A DNA stretch of 30,975 nucleotides, taken from Protostelium mycophagum. Taxonomy: Eukaryota; Evosea; Variosea; Protosteliida; Protosteliaceae. Under the pieces are notes generated by a model that saw only the letters and a list, made by a program, of their open reading frames with translations, ran no database searches and was not told the DNA's origin. The DNA lies in assembly GCA_002081555.1 (NCBI GenBank), contig MZNV01001797.1:1-30975 (forward strand), written 5' to 3'. The position numbers and the translations under genes were made by a program. Positions 10,701-22,751 of this stretch are shown one piece after another (the stretch's first letter is position 1; each line of letters opens with the position of its first letter).

Positions 10701-12163
10701 CGAGTGGAAGTTTGACTCAGCAGTTCAGACAAGTCGGGCTTGAGAGCGTTTCATGTGAGTTTTCTGTCTCGTTGTAGATCGACATATTATTTCAAAAATA
10801 ATCTCATTTCTTGATCATTTATTTTGTGGTGGCGGCTCTGCCGCAATCTCGTTGTAGATCGTCAGATTTATTCGTTATAAATTATTATTTGTGCACTTCG
10901 TCCCAATTCTCAGAACAGATGAAGAACCCCCCGTACTTTCTGACTCGTTGTAGATCAAGTAAATCGTCCTGAGATCGATATGAAGCAACTCATCGCACAG
11001 CATGAGTTACGGGAAGAGAGAGAACACTTCCTCATGCACGGAACTTATAAAGAAGATAACGTGAGTACGTAATTCGAAATTTCGCTGACTTTTCAGGTCA
11101 TACTGAAACTATATAAACAGTCCACTGAACAGATCAAAGCGAGATTCGACCACGAAGTGCAGATGTTCAAGTGAGGAGATCGATCGTCTACAACGATGTT
11201 TCTATTTTTAGCGCATTTAATGTCTGTAGAAACACGAAATGTGACAGATTGGCACAATTTTTTGGGAGCAGTATTGAACCGAAGCTGACCTTGGTTGTCG
11301 GCAATCTACAACGAGGAAATCTTTCGAAATTGTTAACCGACCCAAAATCAAATTTGACGCTTCAGGTTTGGATTTTTAATTATTCAATACGTTAATCAGA
11401 TGAAAAGATCACGGTTCCATACCGTGATTTTCTCGGTAGATACCGCACCTTTTAAAGATGTCAAATTGATTATGATTGCATATTATTAATATACTATAAA
11501 TATATTAATAATATATTATTAATTTTATTCAGGAGGCGATGATATTGAGTACAGAATGTGCGAGGTCTCTCAGCGCATTACACGATTGTAGTCCGGTGGT
11601 CATCTTGCGCAACCTCACACCACACAGCTTCGTGGTTCGTATATCTACATCGTTGTAGAGAGTCTTAAAGTCTGAAATTCTGACAGGTGGACCAAGATTG
11701 GACCGTAAAAATAATGGATTTGGAACAAGCCAGAGCAGCCAATGAGAGTGATGACGTCACTGCCGACAAGATTTTGGATTGTTGTAAAGGCCATCTCATC
11801 TACAGCTCCCCAGAGGTAAATTCGGAGAAATTTCTATTCGTTTTGACTGTCTACAACTAGGTCTACAACAACCAGACTTTGACCGCGTATTCCGATGTGT
11901 ACAGCCTCGCCATCATCATTTGGGAAATCTTCACGAAAAGTTTGGCGGGAAAACACGTCAAACCATTCAGCGAATACAAACTGAGAATGGAAATCCAAAT
12001 CGTTCTACAATCAGTCAAACACTGCGCGAGGCCCAAACTGGACACCCACAAGTACCCAGAATGGCTAAAGAAGCTGTTGACAGAAGCATGGTCTCCTGAC
12101 CCAAAGTGCAGACCTGAGTCCAAGCACGTCCTCGCAAGATTGTCCTCTGCAACTTTAGAATAA
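7786..12163 (+). CDS. FHA domain - TKL-like kinase - pseudokinase
   Basis: Predicted 798 residues from 21 exons: 7786-7974, 8071-8188, 8261-8311, 8493-8537, 8669-8843, 8891-8941, 9001-9052, 9126-9285, 9428-9480, 9647-9776, 9870-9901, 10059-10139, 10248-10331, 10379-10448, 10518-10754, 10954-11060, 11097-11170, 11212-11365, 11533-11634, 11687-11815, 11861-12163. Phases agree throughout. Residues 5-100 are FHA-like (GRNTRFG...NVSRNHASL), so they may bind phosphothreonine. An acidic and basic linker follows. The first kinase domain (about 211-467) looks active: GNGSCGEV, VAVK (K241), HRDLKSHN (D337), DFG (D355), APE. The second (about 520-798) has degraded motifs: LRNLTPHS in place of HRDLKxxN and MDLE in place of DFG, so it is a likely pseudokinase. 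Substrates are unknown. The linker carries duplicated exons 3 and 4, and the intron after exon 10 is U12-like. Confidence 0.82.
8231..8594 (+). repeat. Duplicated linker exon in the kinase gene
   Basis: Exons 8261-8311 and 8493-8537 encode near-identical peptides (NDGQTSNSNPS and NDGQISNTNPS). Similarity continues into flanking intron sequence on both sides (CATTCTTCCA upstream; GGTATTT and AATGATCAATTTTT downstream). Both exons are phase 1-1, so either can be skipped without a frameshift. It is an older and more diverged duplication than the one in GNL1. Confidence 0.8.
9777..9869 (+). other. U12-type (minor spliceosome) intron
   Basis: The donor GTATCCTTTTTG and branch-site TTCCTTGAC (9852-9860) match the U12 intron consensus. 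Only removal of this segment rebuilds the kinase catalytic loop in frame: HRDLKSH, then A|AT giving Asn, then LLVDRDFNVK. The implied 3' end is GAAT, so the termini would be GT-AT rather than GT-AG, 10 nt after the branch A. Ordinary AG acceptors nearby give a frameshift. Confidence 0.75.
11408..11428. repeat. 8-bp intronic hairpin ATCACGGT/ACCGTGAT
   Basis: Perfect inverted repeat with a 5-base loop TCCAT, inside the intron after exon 18 of the kinase gene. A degenerate relative lies near 9811-9832 (ATCGCGGTA...TACCGTGAT) in the U12-type intron. Confidence 0.7.
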
Positions 12164-12189
12164 ACTCGATCTTATGAGTGAGATGCCAC

Positions 12190-12347
12190 TAAAAATAGCC
12201 CATGAATCTATAAATAGATCGCCTTCGTCCCTTTGTGGCTTTATTCCCGATCTCTTGCCCTCCAGAAAAGCGAACCGCAATTTGTGATGGTAACCGTCCA
12301 GATGCATTCTGTTCATTTTAAAAATAGCCCATGAATCTATAAATAGA
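12190..12347. repeat. 29-bp direct repeat containing TATAAATAG
   Basis: The same 29 bp occur at 12190-12218 and 12319-12347 with no mismatch, 129 bp apart. Each copy ends in CTATAAATAGA, which resembles a TATA box. They lie between two convergent 3' ends (kinase stop 12163, adenylate kinase stop 12363), where a core promoter is not expected. A small non-coding transcript or 3'-end element is possible. Confidence 0.85.
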
Positions 12348-12362
12348 ACCGCACCTTCGATG

Positions 12363-13268
<906 letters not shown>

Positions 13269-13293
<25 letters not shown>

Positions 13294-13760
13294 GTTGGTT
13301 TGTGTATGTGTGCTTTGGTCCTATTTTCGGGTTTCAGTGGGTATAAGCAATCTTTCAGGCAATACCCACAGGTGTCCGATTCGGTATCTATGCAGACAAA
13401 AATAGCCAACAAGATGCTCTGCAGCGTGTACACAGCAACAGACACAAGCAGAAGCTTCCTGCTGAAGAGAACAACGGTGGTCAAGCCGTAAGACAGTTCT
13501 AAACAATCAAAAAAGGAGCTCTTGTTCGGTGACTTTATGTTGAGGTGTTCTGATCATCTTGAGGATGTTACGAGGGAAGGCTGGGAATGATTTCGAATAC
13601 CTTTTTTCTGACCTTGTCTACAACACCACTTCAGCAAATATTGAAACTTCTATTATAAAAGTAGTTATAAAGATGGTACATCCACCAGAGACAATGGCTC
13701 CTTCAACAGACTCACTGACAGTGTTTCTTGATGTTTTCGCGATTTTAGAACGCACACAGA
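13269..13760 (-). CDS. Possible small membrane protein upstream of adenylate kinase
   Basis: Unrecognised and uncertain. Two open stretches on the minus strand encode hydrophobic segments. One, about 13760-13630, includes IFITTFIIEVSIFAEV. The other, about 13520-13269, includes LTTVVLFSRKLLLVSVAVY and SILLAIFVCID, then a Cys-containing tail. A phase-0 intron from GAAGTG|GTGTTG (donor near 13630) to AACAAG|AGCTCC (acceptor near 13527) would join them. No clear ATG was found, and the stop at 13269 lies 25 bp inside the adenylate kinase coding region in another frame. It may be a real overlapping gene with a missed first exon, or chance. Confidence 0.25.
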
Positions 13761-13916
13761 TGATATAAAAAGAATTTTGGCTAAAGAGGGTGGGTGTGTT
13801 GCCCTCAAGGCACGCGTGCCAAAATCTCAAAGAGAAATCGGTTTGACGGGCCGTCTCGGGAAGGTCACGTGCTCGACGCTTCTTCCGCTTTTTTACAAAC
13901 AAAGCGATCTCCAATC
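13294..13916. promoter_or_regulatory. Head-to-head region between adenylate kinase and xanthine dehydrogenase
   Basis: 623 bp between the two divergent start codons. Apart from the possible minus-strand membrane ORF, it should hold the promoters of both genes. I see no clear TATA box close to either start. Confidence 0.4.
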
Positions 13917-16900
13917 ATGCTGACCGCGGGGCGATTAGGGCGTCGTATATGTCTGAAGACGAATAAACAGACGAAGCCCCTGAGAACGCTTAATACAGTG
14001 AGGATATCTGCAGCATTTTATGGCGTGTATTGAAAACCATAGGCACAATATAAGGAGACATTGAACTTCTTTCTGAACGGAAAGAAAGTCGAAGTCAAAA
14101 GTAAAGACATAAACCCTGCTGAGCCGCTCATTGATTATATCCGCAGTATGGATTCAGTTCATCAGCACATCCTCTAACACTCCCAGAAAATGCCTCTTTA
14201 ACGGGAACAAAACTAGCTTGTGGTGAGGGGGGTTGTGGAGCCTGCACTGTAACCATCTCTAATTATGACAAAGACAAGGATCAAGTCATGTGAGGCCTTA
14301 TACATTTTTCGTCATTTCTGACTCTTTAGACATCGAGCAGTCAACTCTTGCCTTGTGCCCCTGTGTTATGTGGATGGTATGGAGGTCACCACTGTAGAAG
14401 GGATCGGCTCCGTCTTCAAAGAGTTACATCCAGTGCAGGAGAGACTTGCCATTTGGGGTGGCTCTCAGTGTGGTTTCTGTACCCCTGGTATTTTTTTGTA
14501 TCTTTCTTGCATTATATATTTGAAATGTTTCACAAATTCAACAATGACATCATTTTGATCGGTGATGGCGTCATATGTCGTTGTAGATTGAGAGTTCTAG
14601 GGTTTATCATGTCGATGTACACTGGACTCAAGAATGATCCTTCACCTGACATCAACACATTCAGAAAATGCATGGATGGAAATTTATGCAGATGTACAGG
14701 ATACCGCCCCATTGTAGATGCGGCAAAATCGGTGAGATTTCCACGAAATTTCTACGAAATTTTGACCTGATGTGAATAGTTTTGCCATGATACAAAAGAC
14801 ACAGTCCAGCCGCCAGAAAACAGAGTAATTAAATTTTATGATATCTCAATTCTATTCACAAGACATCTTGTCCTGAAAATAAAATTTTCCATGAAATCTC
14901 ACGAATTTTCGCAGAAATTCGCGCCGTATGACCCCTCCAAAGACCCCCAGTTCCCAGAACAGTTGAAGAATGAGACTCGAAGACCCGTGAAATTGACGAA
15001 TGAGAGTGCAAGCTGGTACGCCCCCACCTCCCTATCTGATTTATTAGATATCAAGGTGAGATATCTTACTGCAAAGTGTTCAAGTTTCTTTGTCACAAAA
15101 ATAAATTTTTTGACTTTTGTGCTGGTTGTAGATCGCCAAAAATACGCTCAGAAAATAACAGCAAAAATCTCTTTTGCTCCCTGATTAATTTTTCAAACTC
15201 TTCTCATTCGAAATTTCCGAGAAATTTTCCGTGTTTCATTTTTTGAAACTTGCAGGCTGAGCACCCCCATGCCAAAATCATCTCTGGTAGTACGGAACTT
15301 GGAATCGACTTTAGATTTAAAGGAACCACATTTCCAGTGTTAATCTCGCCAGTAAACGTGCCAGAACTCACCAAGGTGATCGTGGGATTCCACTGAAATT
15401 TCAAGTTTTTTCGAGGAAAAATATGGTCTCGAGATTTGAATTTAAAAAAATGTTTTTTATTTCGACAAGAATAAAATTTAAATTTCAAATAAAATTTTAA
15501 ATTGAAGATGACAGTTGGATATTGGGGATAAATCCATACATATCGGGTCAGCAGTTACACTCAGTAGATTATTATCTGAGCTTAAAGAACACGAGAAGAA
15601 CCTCCCCGACAACTTGGTATGTTTATTACCCTCTACAACGCTGAAAAAATCTCAAAATCATTCTTATCCAACTACAACGAGTCATATTTTTTCTCCGTGA
15701 GATTTCTCGAGAAATTCTTGGAATGGGTATCTACAACGAGACTGATATTTGCAGTCCCATAGAAAACGTCTGATCCACAGCATCTTGGACCAACTCCATC
15801 TATTCGCGGGAACACAAATCAGAAACGTCGCAACCATAGGAGGAAACATAGTGAATGCATCACCTATAAGCGACCTCAACCCCGTATTATTGGCTCTGGT
15901 GAGTGACGTCATCACTGTACATCGGAATATTCCGCATGTCATCGATGCACGAGATCATGTCATGAAGATCTGCATCATGTCATTACGACATGTACACCAA
16001 TTCTATATTACAAAACATCCATGAATAAAAAATAATGGTCCTCAGGGAGCGACATTTTATGTACAATCTGCGGGAAGAGAAGTCAGCTCCATAGCATCGG
16101 AGATAAATTCTTCACCGGATATAAAAAAGTCAACATGAAACCGGAAGAAATATTGTCACATGTCGGTGAGTTTTCCCGAACATACGTAACTCCGATTTTC
16201 CTCGAAATTTCACTGAAATTTCAAGTGATACCTTGGAATACTGAAGAGGACTACATCGAGGCTTATAAACAGAGTAGGCGAAGAGAAGACGATATTGCCA
16301 TTGTTACTTCTGGCATGCTCATGCGTGTTGATCAAGGTGATTTATTTGTCTTTTTTCACTTCTTAAACGATTTGAATTCTGATCAAGTTCCCGCCTATCG
16401 TCACATTTTAAATTTCAAATCCTGCAACCAAAAATACACCGAAATAAATTGAATAAACAGACAACAACATCGTGAAGGCGAAGCTCGGGTTCGGAGGTCT
16501 CGCACCGATTACGATTTTGGCGCCAAAAACAGAACAGTCACTTATCGGGCAGAAATTAACCATGGAGACTTTCGACAAATCTGTCAAAGTCCTGCTCGAA
16601 GAGGTACAAAATTTCAAAAAATCACCCGCCGGAAAGGATCGAACCCGGGTCGACATTTTCTTTCCCGAGTGGTTATCACCGATATTCCGATGAAATTTCA
16701 TCGAAATTTCGCTGAAATTTCCAGGTCGGGCTGGAAGGGGACAGGGTCCCCGGTGGGCAAGCGGAGTTCAGGACCACATTGGCCCTCAGCTTTTTCTTCA
16801 AGTTCTTTCTGTCTATATTGAAAAAGACAATGGGAGTGGCGGAGGAGCTCCATCAATCCACGGGAAAGGCATTCGAGGGGATCACACCTTCAGGACAGCA

Positions 16901-19900
16901 GAAGTAATATTTTATATCTTTGAAGTGGTTGGTGAAAGTATCTTCCTCCATATTATAGAAGTCTACGGGGGCAGTGCGGCTCCACAGCGTGCATAAAGTC
17001 CTCTACAATCATCTATATAGCCACATTATCTCACTGCAGCTCTGCTGCAATACACACGACCACGCGTTTTTATGACATTATACCATCACCTCTCAGTCTA
17101 CAACGCTCAATACCACAGATACCGCCTTCACAAGCGCGGTACTTCCGTCGGAGAGTCCGAACCGCATCTCAGCGCCAAAAAACAAACCACAGGAGAGGCC
17201 AGGTACATAGACGACATACCCAAACAACACAGAGAGCTCGCATCTGCACTCATCATGTCGACAAAGGGTCACGCAAAGTTGTTGAATGTCGACACCAACC
17301 CCGGCATGGAGGTGAGAAACTTCTTGGAAAAATCTAAACGAATTTTCTTCTGACAAAAAATTAAAATTATAAATAAGGAGGGGAAATTAACCGTTGTAGA
17401 TACCGGGAGTGGTGGGTATTTATACCGCTAAAGATATCCCCGGCTCGAACCTCTGGGGTGACGTCATCGCCGATGAAGAGCTATTCGCATCGAAAGAGGT
17501 GCTTTTATTTCCCCCGAAATTTCCTTGAATTTTTTATGACGTCATCAGGTGCTTCATTTCGGTCAGCCCATAGGAATCGTTGTTGCGGAGACAGAGTTAG
17601 CCGCCAGAGAAGCTGCAAAACGCGTTGTAGTTGAGTACGAGGAGTTACCCGGAGTTTATTCCATCGACGAGGCCATAAGGGTGGGCACAAATTTTCGTGC
17701 CGTTCTATTTTTGGTGACGGATGCAGGCGGATTCCTTCTTCCCCGTTGTACATGGTGTGACGAATAATGACGTGGACAAGGCGTTCCAGGAATGTGATCA
17801 CGTGGTCGATGGTCAGGTCAGATTTCACCGAAATTTCATCTCATAACACACCCAAATCCTTGAGATCGTGGGGCACAAATCATTGAACTCGTCTCAATCA
17901 ATTGTGCAGGTGTACATGGGGGGACAAGAGCAGTTCTACTTTGAGACCCAGAGTTGTTTAGTCGTCCCTGATGAAGAAGACTTCTTCGTCTACACTTCCA
18001 CTCAGAATGCACATAAGTCACAGAAGATTGTGGTCAGTTTTTTTGTTTTAAAATTTCACAAAAATTATTTCACGCAGTTTTTTCGCGAATTAGAAATTAA
18101 AAAACTTTTGTGTAAAAAATGTTTTCTTCAATAAAAAATCAATTTTTTTCGTGAATTTGAAATTAAACAATTCCACAAAATTCTTTTTGTGTGAAAATAT
18201 TTTCTCTTCAATAAAAAATCAATTTTTTTTCATTTTCAAAACTTTTAATTTCCATTTCTCAGAAAAAATATTTTCTCTTCAATAAAAAAACCAGGCGGGT
18301 ACCCTCGGGATCACCATCAACAAAGTCATCGCAAAGGTCGGCAGAGTCGGTGGCGGTTTTGGCGGGAAAGAGACGAGAAGCGTCAACTTTGCATCTGCTG
18401 CCGCCTTGGCTTCTTACTACACTCAGAGACCAGTTCGGCTCATCGCGGAGCGTCCGGTTGACATGACCATCACCGGGTAATTTATTTATCCGAAATCTCA
18501 TCGGATTTTACGTCGATGATTGCAGAACATATTTGATATTTCGAATTCTTCATTATAATTTTACAATCTAAAAATAGAACAGAGGTCGCCACCCCTTCAA
18601 ATCCACCTACAAAGTGGGGTTCGACAATTCCGGGAAAATTCGGGGTGTCGACATCGAGTTATTCGCCAACGGTGGAATCTCCCACGATCTCTCCGTCGCC
18701 GTCTTAGACAGAGCAATATTATTCTGTGACAGTTCCTACAACATTCCGAATTTCAGAAATACAGGGAGGGTTGCCAGGACCAACTTGGCGTCCAATACCG
18801 CTTTCAGAGGTATTACGAAATTTTAGTGAAATTTCGGTGAAAAATAATGCAAACGGTTTCAAAGTTGGTGGAGATATTTTTCGGAGAAAACTCTCGAAAA
18901 ATTCTTCGAAAAGTTGCTGAAAAGTTTTTCAAATGAAAAAAGGTCGACTAAAAAATGTCGACAAAAAATTAAAATGTTGAATTTTCCAGGATTTGGTGGG
19001 CCTCAAGGATATATGACTGCAGAAGCCTATGTGGAACATGTCGCATCACACTTAAACGTCAGGCCCGAAGTGGTGAGTCTCATCTGAATGAAACGGCACA
19101 GACGATTGAGACGGGTCCAGGTCAGGGAGGAGAACCTCTACAATGAGGGGGACATGACTTACTACAACTTTCCGGTCACAAAGAACGTCCGGAAATCCTG
19201 GCATGAATGCAAAGAGGCCGCCGATTTTGATCGTCGCCTCAAGGTAATTTATTTATTTCAATATATTTTATAATTTAAATCTCTATCAAATTAAATATTT
19301 TATTCCAGAATATTTCACAAATATCCCTCGAAATTTCCTGAAATTTTCCAGGAAATAGAGATCTACAACTCTCAAAACAAACATAGAAAGAAAGGCATCA
19401 CCTTGATACCCTCTAAATATGGAGTCGCCTTCAACGCGATGTTCCTGAACCAAGGATCCGCCATGATCCACGTATACCTCGACGGAACTGTCCTCGTGAC
19501 ACACGGTGGGGTGGAGATGGGGCAAGGTCTCAACACCAAGGTGAGTCGTGATGGTGTTATATGATGGAGGGTATCTTTTCGTCATTATGGGTTGGGTTTT
19601 GAGGCTTGTAATTCAGTAAACATACAAAAATATGTTTCTTTGAGCGGTAAAGACCGCGGAGATACGCAGATAACAAAGGAATTTTATTTTAATCAAGATT
19701 CTTCTGTACGCCTCAAACACACCGATCCTCCGATTTTGATTTTGGCGGGAAAATCTGGCGTGAAACTAAACACCCCAGGTCGCACAAGTGGTCGCCTCCG
19801 AGTTGGGTATACACGTGTCACACGTGCGCATCAAAGAGATGGCAACAGACAAAATACCCAACGCTTCACCTTCAGCGGCCTCCATGTCCACAGATATCTA

Positions 19901-21157
19901 CGGAGGTGCTGCGCTGGACGCCGCAAGACAGCTCAACGAGAGGTGAGATTTCCTCGAATTTTCGATGAGTTTTCCCATATCTATCGTTGAGATTCTGTGG
20001 TGATCTGAAGATTTTTTATTTGAAATTTAAAAATCTCAGGTTGGCGCCATACAGGAAGGCAAACCCTGATGCGACATTCGGCCAGGTCGCCGTGAAGGCT
20101 TACTTTGACCGCGTATCTCTATCTTCACAAGGATTCTTCAAGGCAAGTTGTAGATGCCACTTTTCATGACGTCATGATGACATGTGAACAGTCTGAGCAC
20201 GAGGGTTATGACATCATGAAAAACACCGGAAAAGTGTGGAGGTATTTCACTCTTGGAACGACCTGCACAGAAGTGGAGGTGAAGTCATAGTCAAAAGATA
20301 CGTTTTGACGCGTTGTAGATTGACACGTTGACTGGAGACCACAAGATATTACGAGTCGACATGGTTTTGGATGTCGGAGACCCAATCAATCCCACAATCG
20401 ACATTGGACAGGTGAAGCATATCTTCGTCTACAACTCTCATCACTGCCAAAAAATACGATTCCTTGACATTTATTCTCTCGTGAAAATCCTGACTCGTTG
20501 TAGATCGAGGGAGCGTTTATGCAGGGGGCGGGGCTTGTGTCCATAGAAGAGTTGGTATGGGGTGATGAGCAGCACCCATGGGTCAACACCCCCGGAAAAT
20601 TACAAACCGCAGGGCCCGGAACATACAAAATCCGTATCCTCAACCTCTTTGTCGACACCCTGGTGTCGACATTTTTTATATGTTCTGTGAAATTTCCATG
20701 ACTTTTCAGCTTCTGCAGACGACATTCCGGTAGACTGGCGCATCACTTTGATGCCGGACTCGGCTGATCCTAAATACGAGACAATAGCTGTACAGTCCTC
20801 AAAGGCTGTGGGAGGTATGTCTCGTTGTAGATGAGGGGTGGAGGAAATTTCTGATAATTTACAGAACCTCCGTTGTTACTGGGAATGTCGACATTCTTTG
20901 CCATCAAGGTGACAGATTTCGCAGACTTAAGATGGCGCTTCGCGCCACAAGATCTCACATCTACAGCATTGTAGATTGACCTATTCTAGGAAGCCATCAG
21001 GGCAGCCAGAAAAGAAGAAGACTTGGAAGGATTCTTTCCCATCAACGCGCCGCTTACTTCTGAAAGAATAAGAATGGCGTGCAGCGACAGATTCACCAGG
21101 ATGGCCGTAGGAGATGTAAAGAAGGCGGACGATATGGTCACAAAAGGGAGCTTTTAA
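13917..21157 (+). CDS. XDH: Xanthine dehydrogenase, with one apparent frameshift
   Basis: Molybdo-flavoprotein oxidising hypoxanthine and xanthine to urate. About 32 exons: 13917-13997, 14055-14145, 14187-14289, 14330-14487, 14601-14731, 14780-14824, 14915-15055, 15256-15375, 15515-15616, 15755-15898, 16046-16165, 16226-16336, 16461-16603, 16725-16903, 17119-17311, 17400-17498, 17549-17680, 17727-17816, 17910-18032, 18295-18476, 18583-18809, 18990-19072, 19121-19243, 19352-19540, 19779-19942, 20040-20142, 20192-20278, 20319-20411, 20504-20633, 20710-20814, 20865-20908, 20990-21157. Fe-S motifs: [44 protein letters not shown]. Moco: [36 protein letters not shown] with the catalytic Glu. The exon sum is 4004 nt; one more base gives 1334 residues, the normal length. 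The missing base lies near 16090-16105. Exon 1 ([15 protein letters not shown]) is basic and presequence-like but is the least certain part. Confidence 0.9.
18033..18294 (+). repeat. Intron with three TTTTCTTCAATAAAAAA repeats
   Basis: The longest xanthine dehydrogenase intron holds three imperfect direct copies of TTTTCTCTTCAATAAAAAATC, near 18119-18150, 18200-18232 and 18270-18290. The third copy runs into the functional acceptor CCAG at 18291-18294. The intron seems to have grown by local duplication. Confidence 0.75.
20143..20191 (+). other. GC-AG intron
   Basis: The donor after TTC AAG is GCAAGT and the acceptor is AACAG. Removing it joins SLSSQGFFK to SEHEGYDIM in frame, as in other xanthine dehydrogenases. 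It is the only GC donor I found in the window, and it also carries a GTTGTAGAT motif. Confidence 0.75.
20634..20709 (+). other. Possible second U12-type intron
   Basis: Donor GTATCCTCAA and TTCCATGAC 9-10 nt before the AG resemble U12 signals, each with mismatches. The splice joins YKI to [10 protein letters not shown] correctly. A normal U2 reading (CTTTTCAG acceptor) is equally possible. Confidence 0.4.
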
Positions 21158-21241
21158 ACACGAAATAAAACTTCTGTTGTAGTTTGCATGTGTTTTTGTT
21201 GAATTTTTCAATTGGATAAAGACAATACAACAATGTCTTTA

Positions 21242-22686
21242 CTACGATATGGTCAGTATACGATTGAACTCCTCTTCAGTGAAACTGAGTTTTCTGGCCA
21301 CTTCGAGATGTAGTTTTTGCCTCTTTAGAACGTCAATCAGCTTCAATTGTTTCTGAAAGGCGGTGAGAAGCTCTGACTTTTGCCTCTCTAACTTTTTGTT
21401 TTCTAGTTGTATCTTCTCCAGTGCCGCTTTCAAGTTTGAGTTGGTGTTGTTCTCTGCATTCTTTGCAAGTCGCAGTGCCTCTTTAAATTTTTCGACGTCT
21501 TCCAACGCTCTGTTCAATCGTCCTAAATGTGGTGAATATCTTTGGTTATATCTAATCACAATCACCTTCTCTTTGTGTTCTGTCGTTCTCAGCATGCTTC
21601 TTCTCTTTGACAACATTGTCAAGCTCGCGGTGACTCTGTGCTAGTTGCTGTTGTAAAAGTCCAACTTTCCTCGATAAATCCTCCGCTTTGGATTGGCTCT
21701 TGGACAAACGCGCCTGGACCGCATCATCATATGTTTTATAGAGTGAATAATTCAAATCTTCGTGTAATTTCAGTGGGTAAGATGTCTCACTTCTGTTGTT
21801 GCAACATCGTTCGTCAACTTTTCTTCAGAGGACAAGAGTTCATGCTGCCGTGTCTCCAAATTTGTAATCTTGTCCTCTTGTGTTCGCAACAATTGTTCCA
21901 TCCTGCTCATCTGACTCTGCAAGGAATTGATTTGTATTTTTTCAAAATTCAAATTTCCCGCGTTGAATACGGGATTCATGAGCTACCTGAAGATTCTTTT
22001 TATCCTCCAGGAGGGTGAGGTTCTCTCTTCTTAATGCTTGCATCTCTTCTCTCAGGTGTGCCATGTTTTCATTGCGGTAATGTTCTGCTGTGGGCTCTCT
22101 ACTATTCGCTTCCAAATGAAGTCAGTATTATTAATTCTGGTGTTTTTTTGTTCAAATAAAAGTTCCCTCACCGAGCTTTAGAGGCATTATCGGCCGTGTC
22201 TCCTCTTCATAAACAACACTTGGCGCCACAAATCTGATTCAAATTAGCTGGTGATATCTCCCTGATTTATTGAAGAGTTTGAACTATTCTTTAGCGTTGT
22301 TTTGTTTATAATGATAAAAAATGAGTCATGGTGAAGTATCGATCACTCACTGCTCTGGAACAGCAACATCTCGCCGTGATGAAGAACGGCTGACTGTTCG
22401 GCTAGATCCTTTTGAGTTACTGCTTCTTGATGATTCCGGACGGTGATCCCGTGGTGTGGTCTTTGTTGATTCTGGCCGACTATGTCCTGCTTTAGCGATT
22501 TGACCACGCTGTAATGATTAGTTTCATCTTCTTTGATCGTGATCACTCACAAAGATCTGGTCAGATTCCTCGATGACTTTGTCTTTCTTTGCATCAAGCT
22601 GTTGGTTGAGGTTCCTGTGATCATGAGAGGAGATCAACTGCTTCAACTTTCCTCAATCTGGCCTCTAAAGCTAGATATTCACTCAT
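21242..22686 (-). CDS. TEX9: TEX9-like coiled-coil protein
   Basis: Predicted 330 residues; exons 22686-22639, 22598-22551, 22508-22351, 22233-22172, 22108-21987, 21916-21791, 21713-21566, 21522-21242, phases consistent. The C-terminus KQLKLIDVLKRQKLHLEVAR followed by LSFTEEEFNRIL is the conserved TEX9 ending. Upstream it is almost entirely charged heptad-like coiled coil after a Ser/Arg-rich stretch (about residues 40-85). Animal TEX9 is linked to centriolar satellites and cilia, so a flagellar or basal-body role is likely here, by inference. The junction at 21713 could include more sequence (an open stretch from 21755), which I could not place in phase. The first intron could end three codons differently. 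The stop is 84 bp from the xanthine dehydrogenase stop. Confidence 0.85.
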
Positions 22687-22751
22687 GTCGTTGATGTGTC
22701 AAGGCGGGATGTTGTTTTACTGTGCTATTTTTGTTCGGAAAGGATTGCATC
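22687..22751. promoter_or_regulatory. 65-bp bidirectional promoter, TEX9 / calmodulin-like
   Basis: The two divergent start codons are only 65 bp apart, so both 5' UTRs and promoter elements must fit in or overlap this stretch. It contains CAAGGCGGGA, an E2F-like core, and no TATA box. Confidence 0.7.

Noticed and set aside
16063-16079. A 17-nt micro-intron (GTACAATCTGCGGGAAG) that would cure the xanthine dehydrogenase frameshift
   Set aside because: Far shorter than any other intron here, and it would remove residues that look homologous to the family.
20460-20469. Exact TTCCTTGAC branch-like word in the xanthine dehydrogenase intron 20412-20503
   Set aside because: That intron begins GTGAAGC, not a U12 donor, and the word lies over 30 nt from the acceptor.
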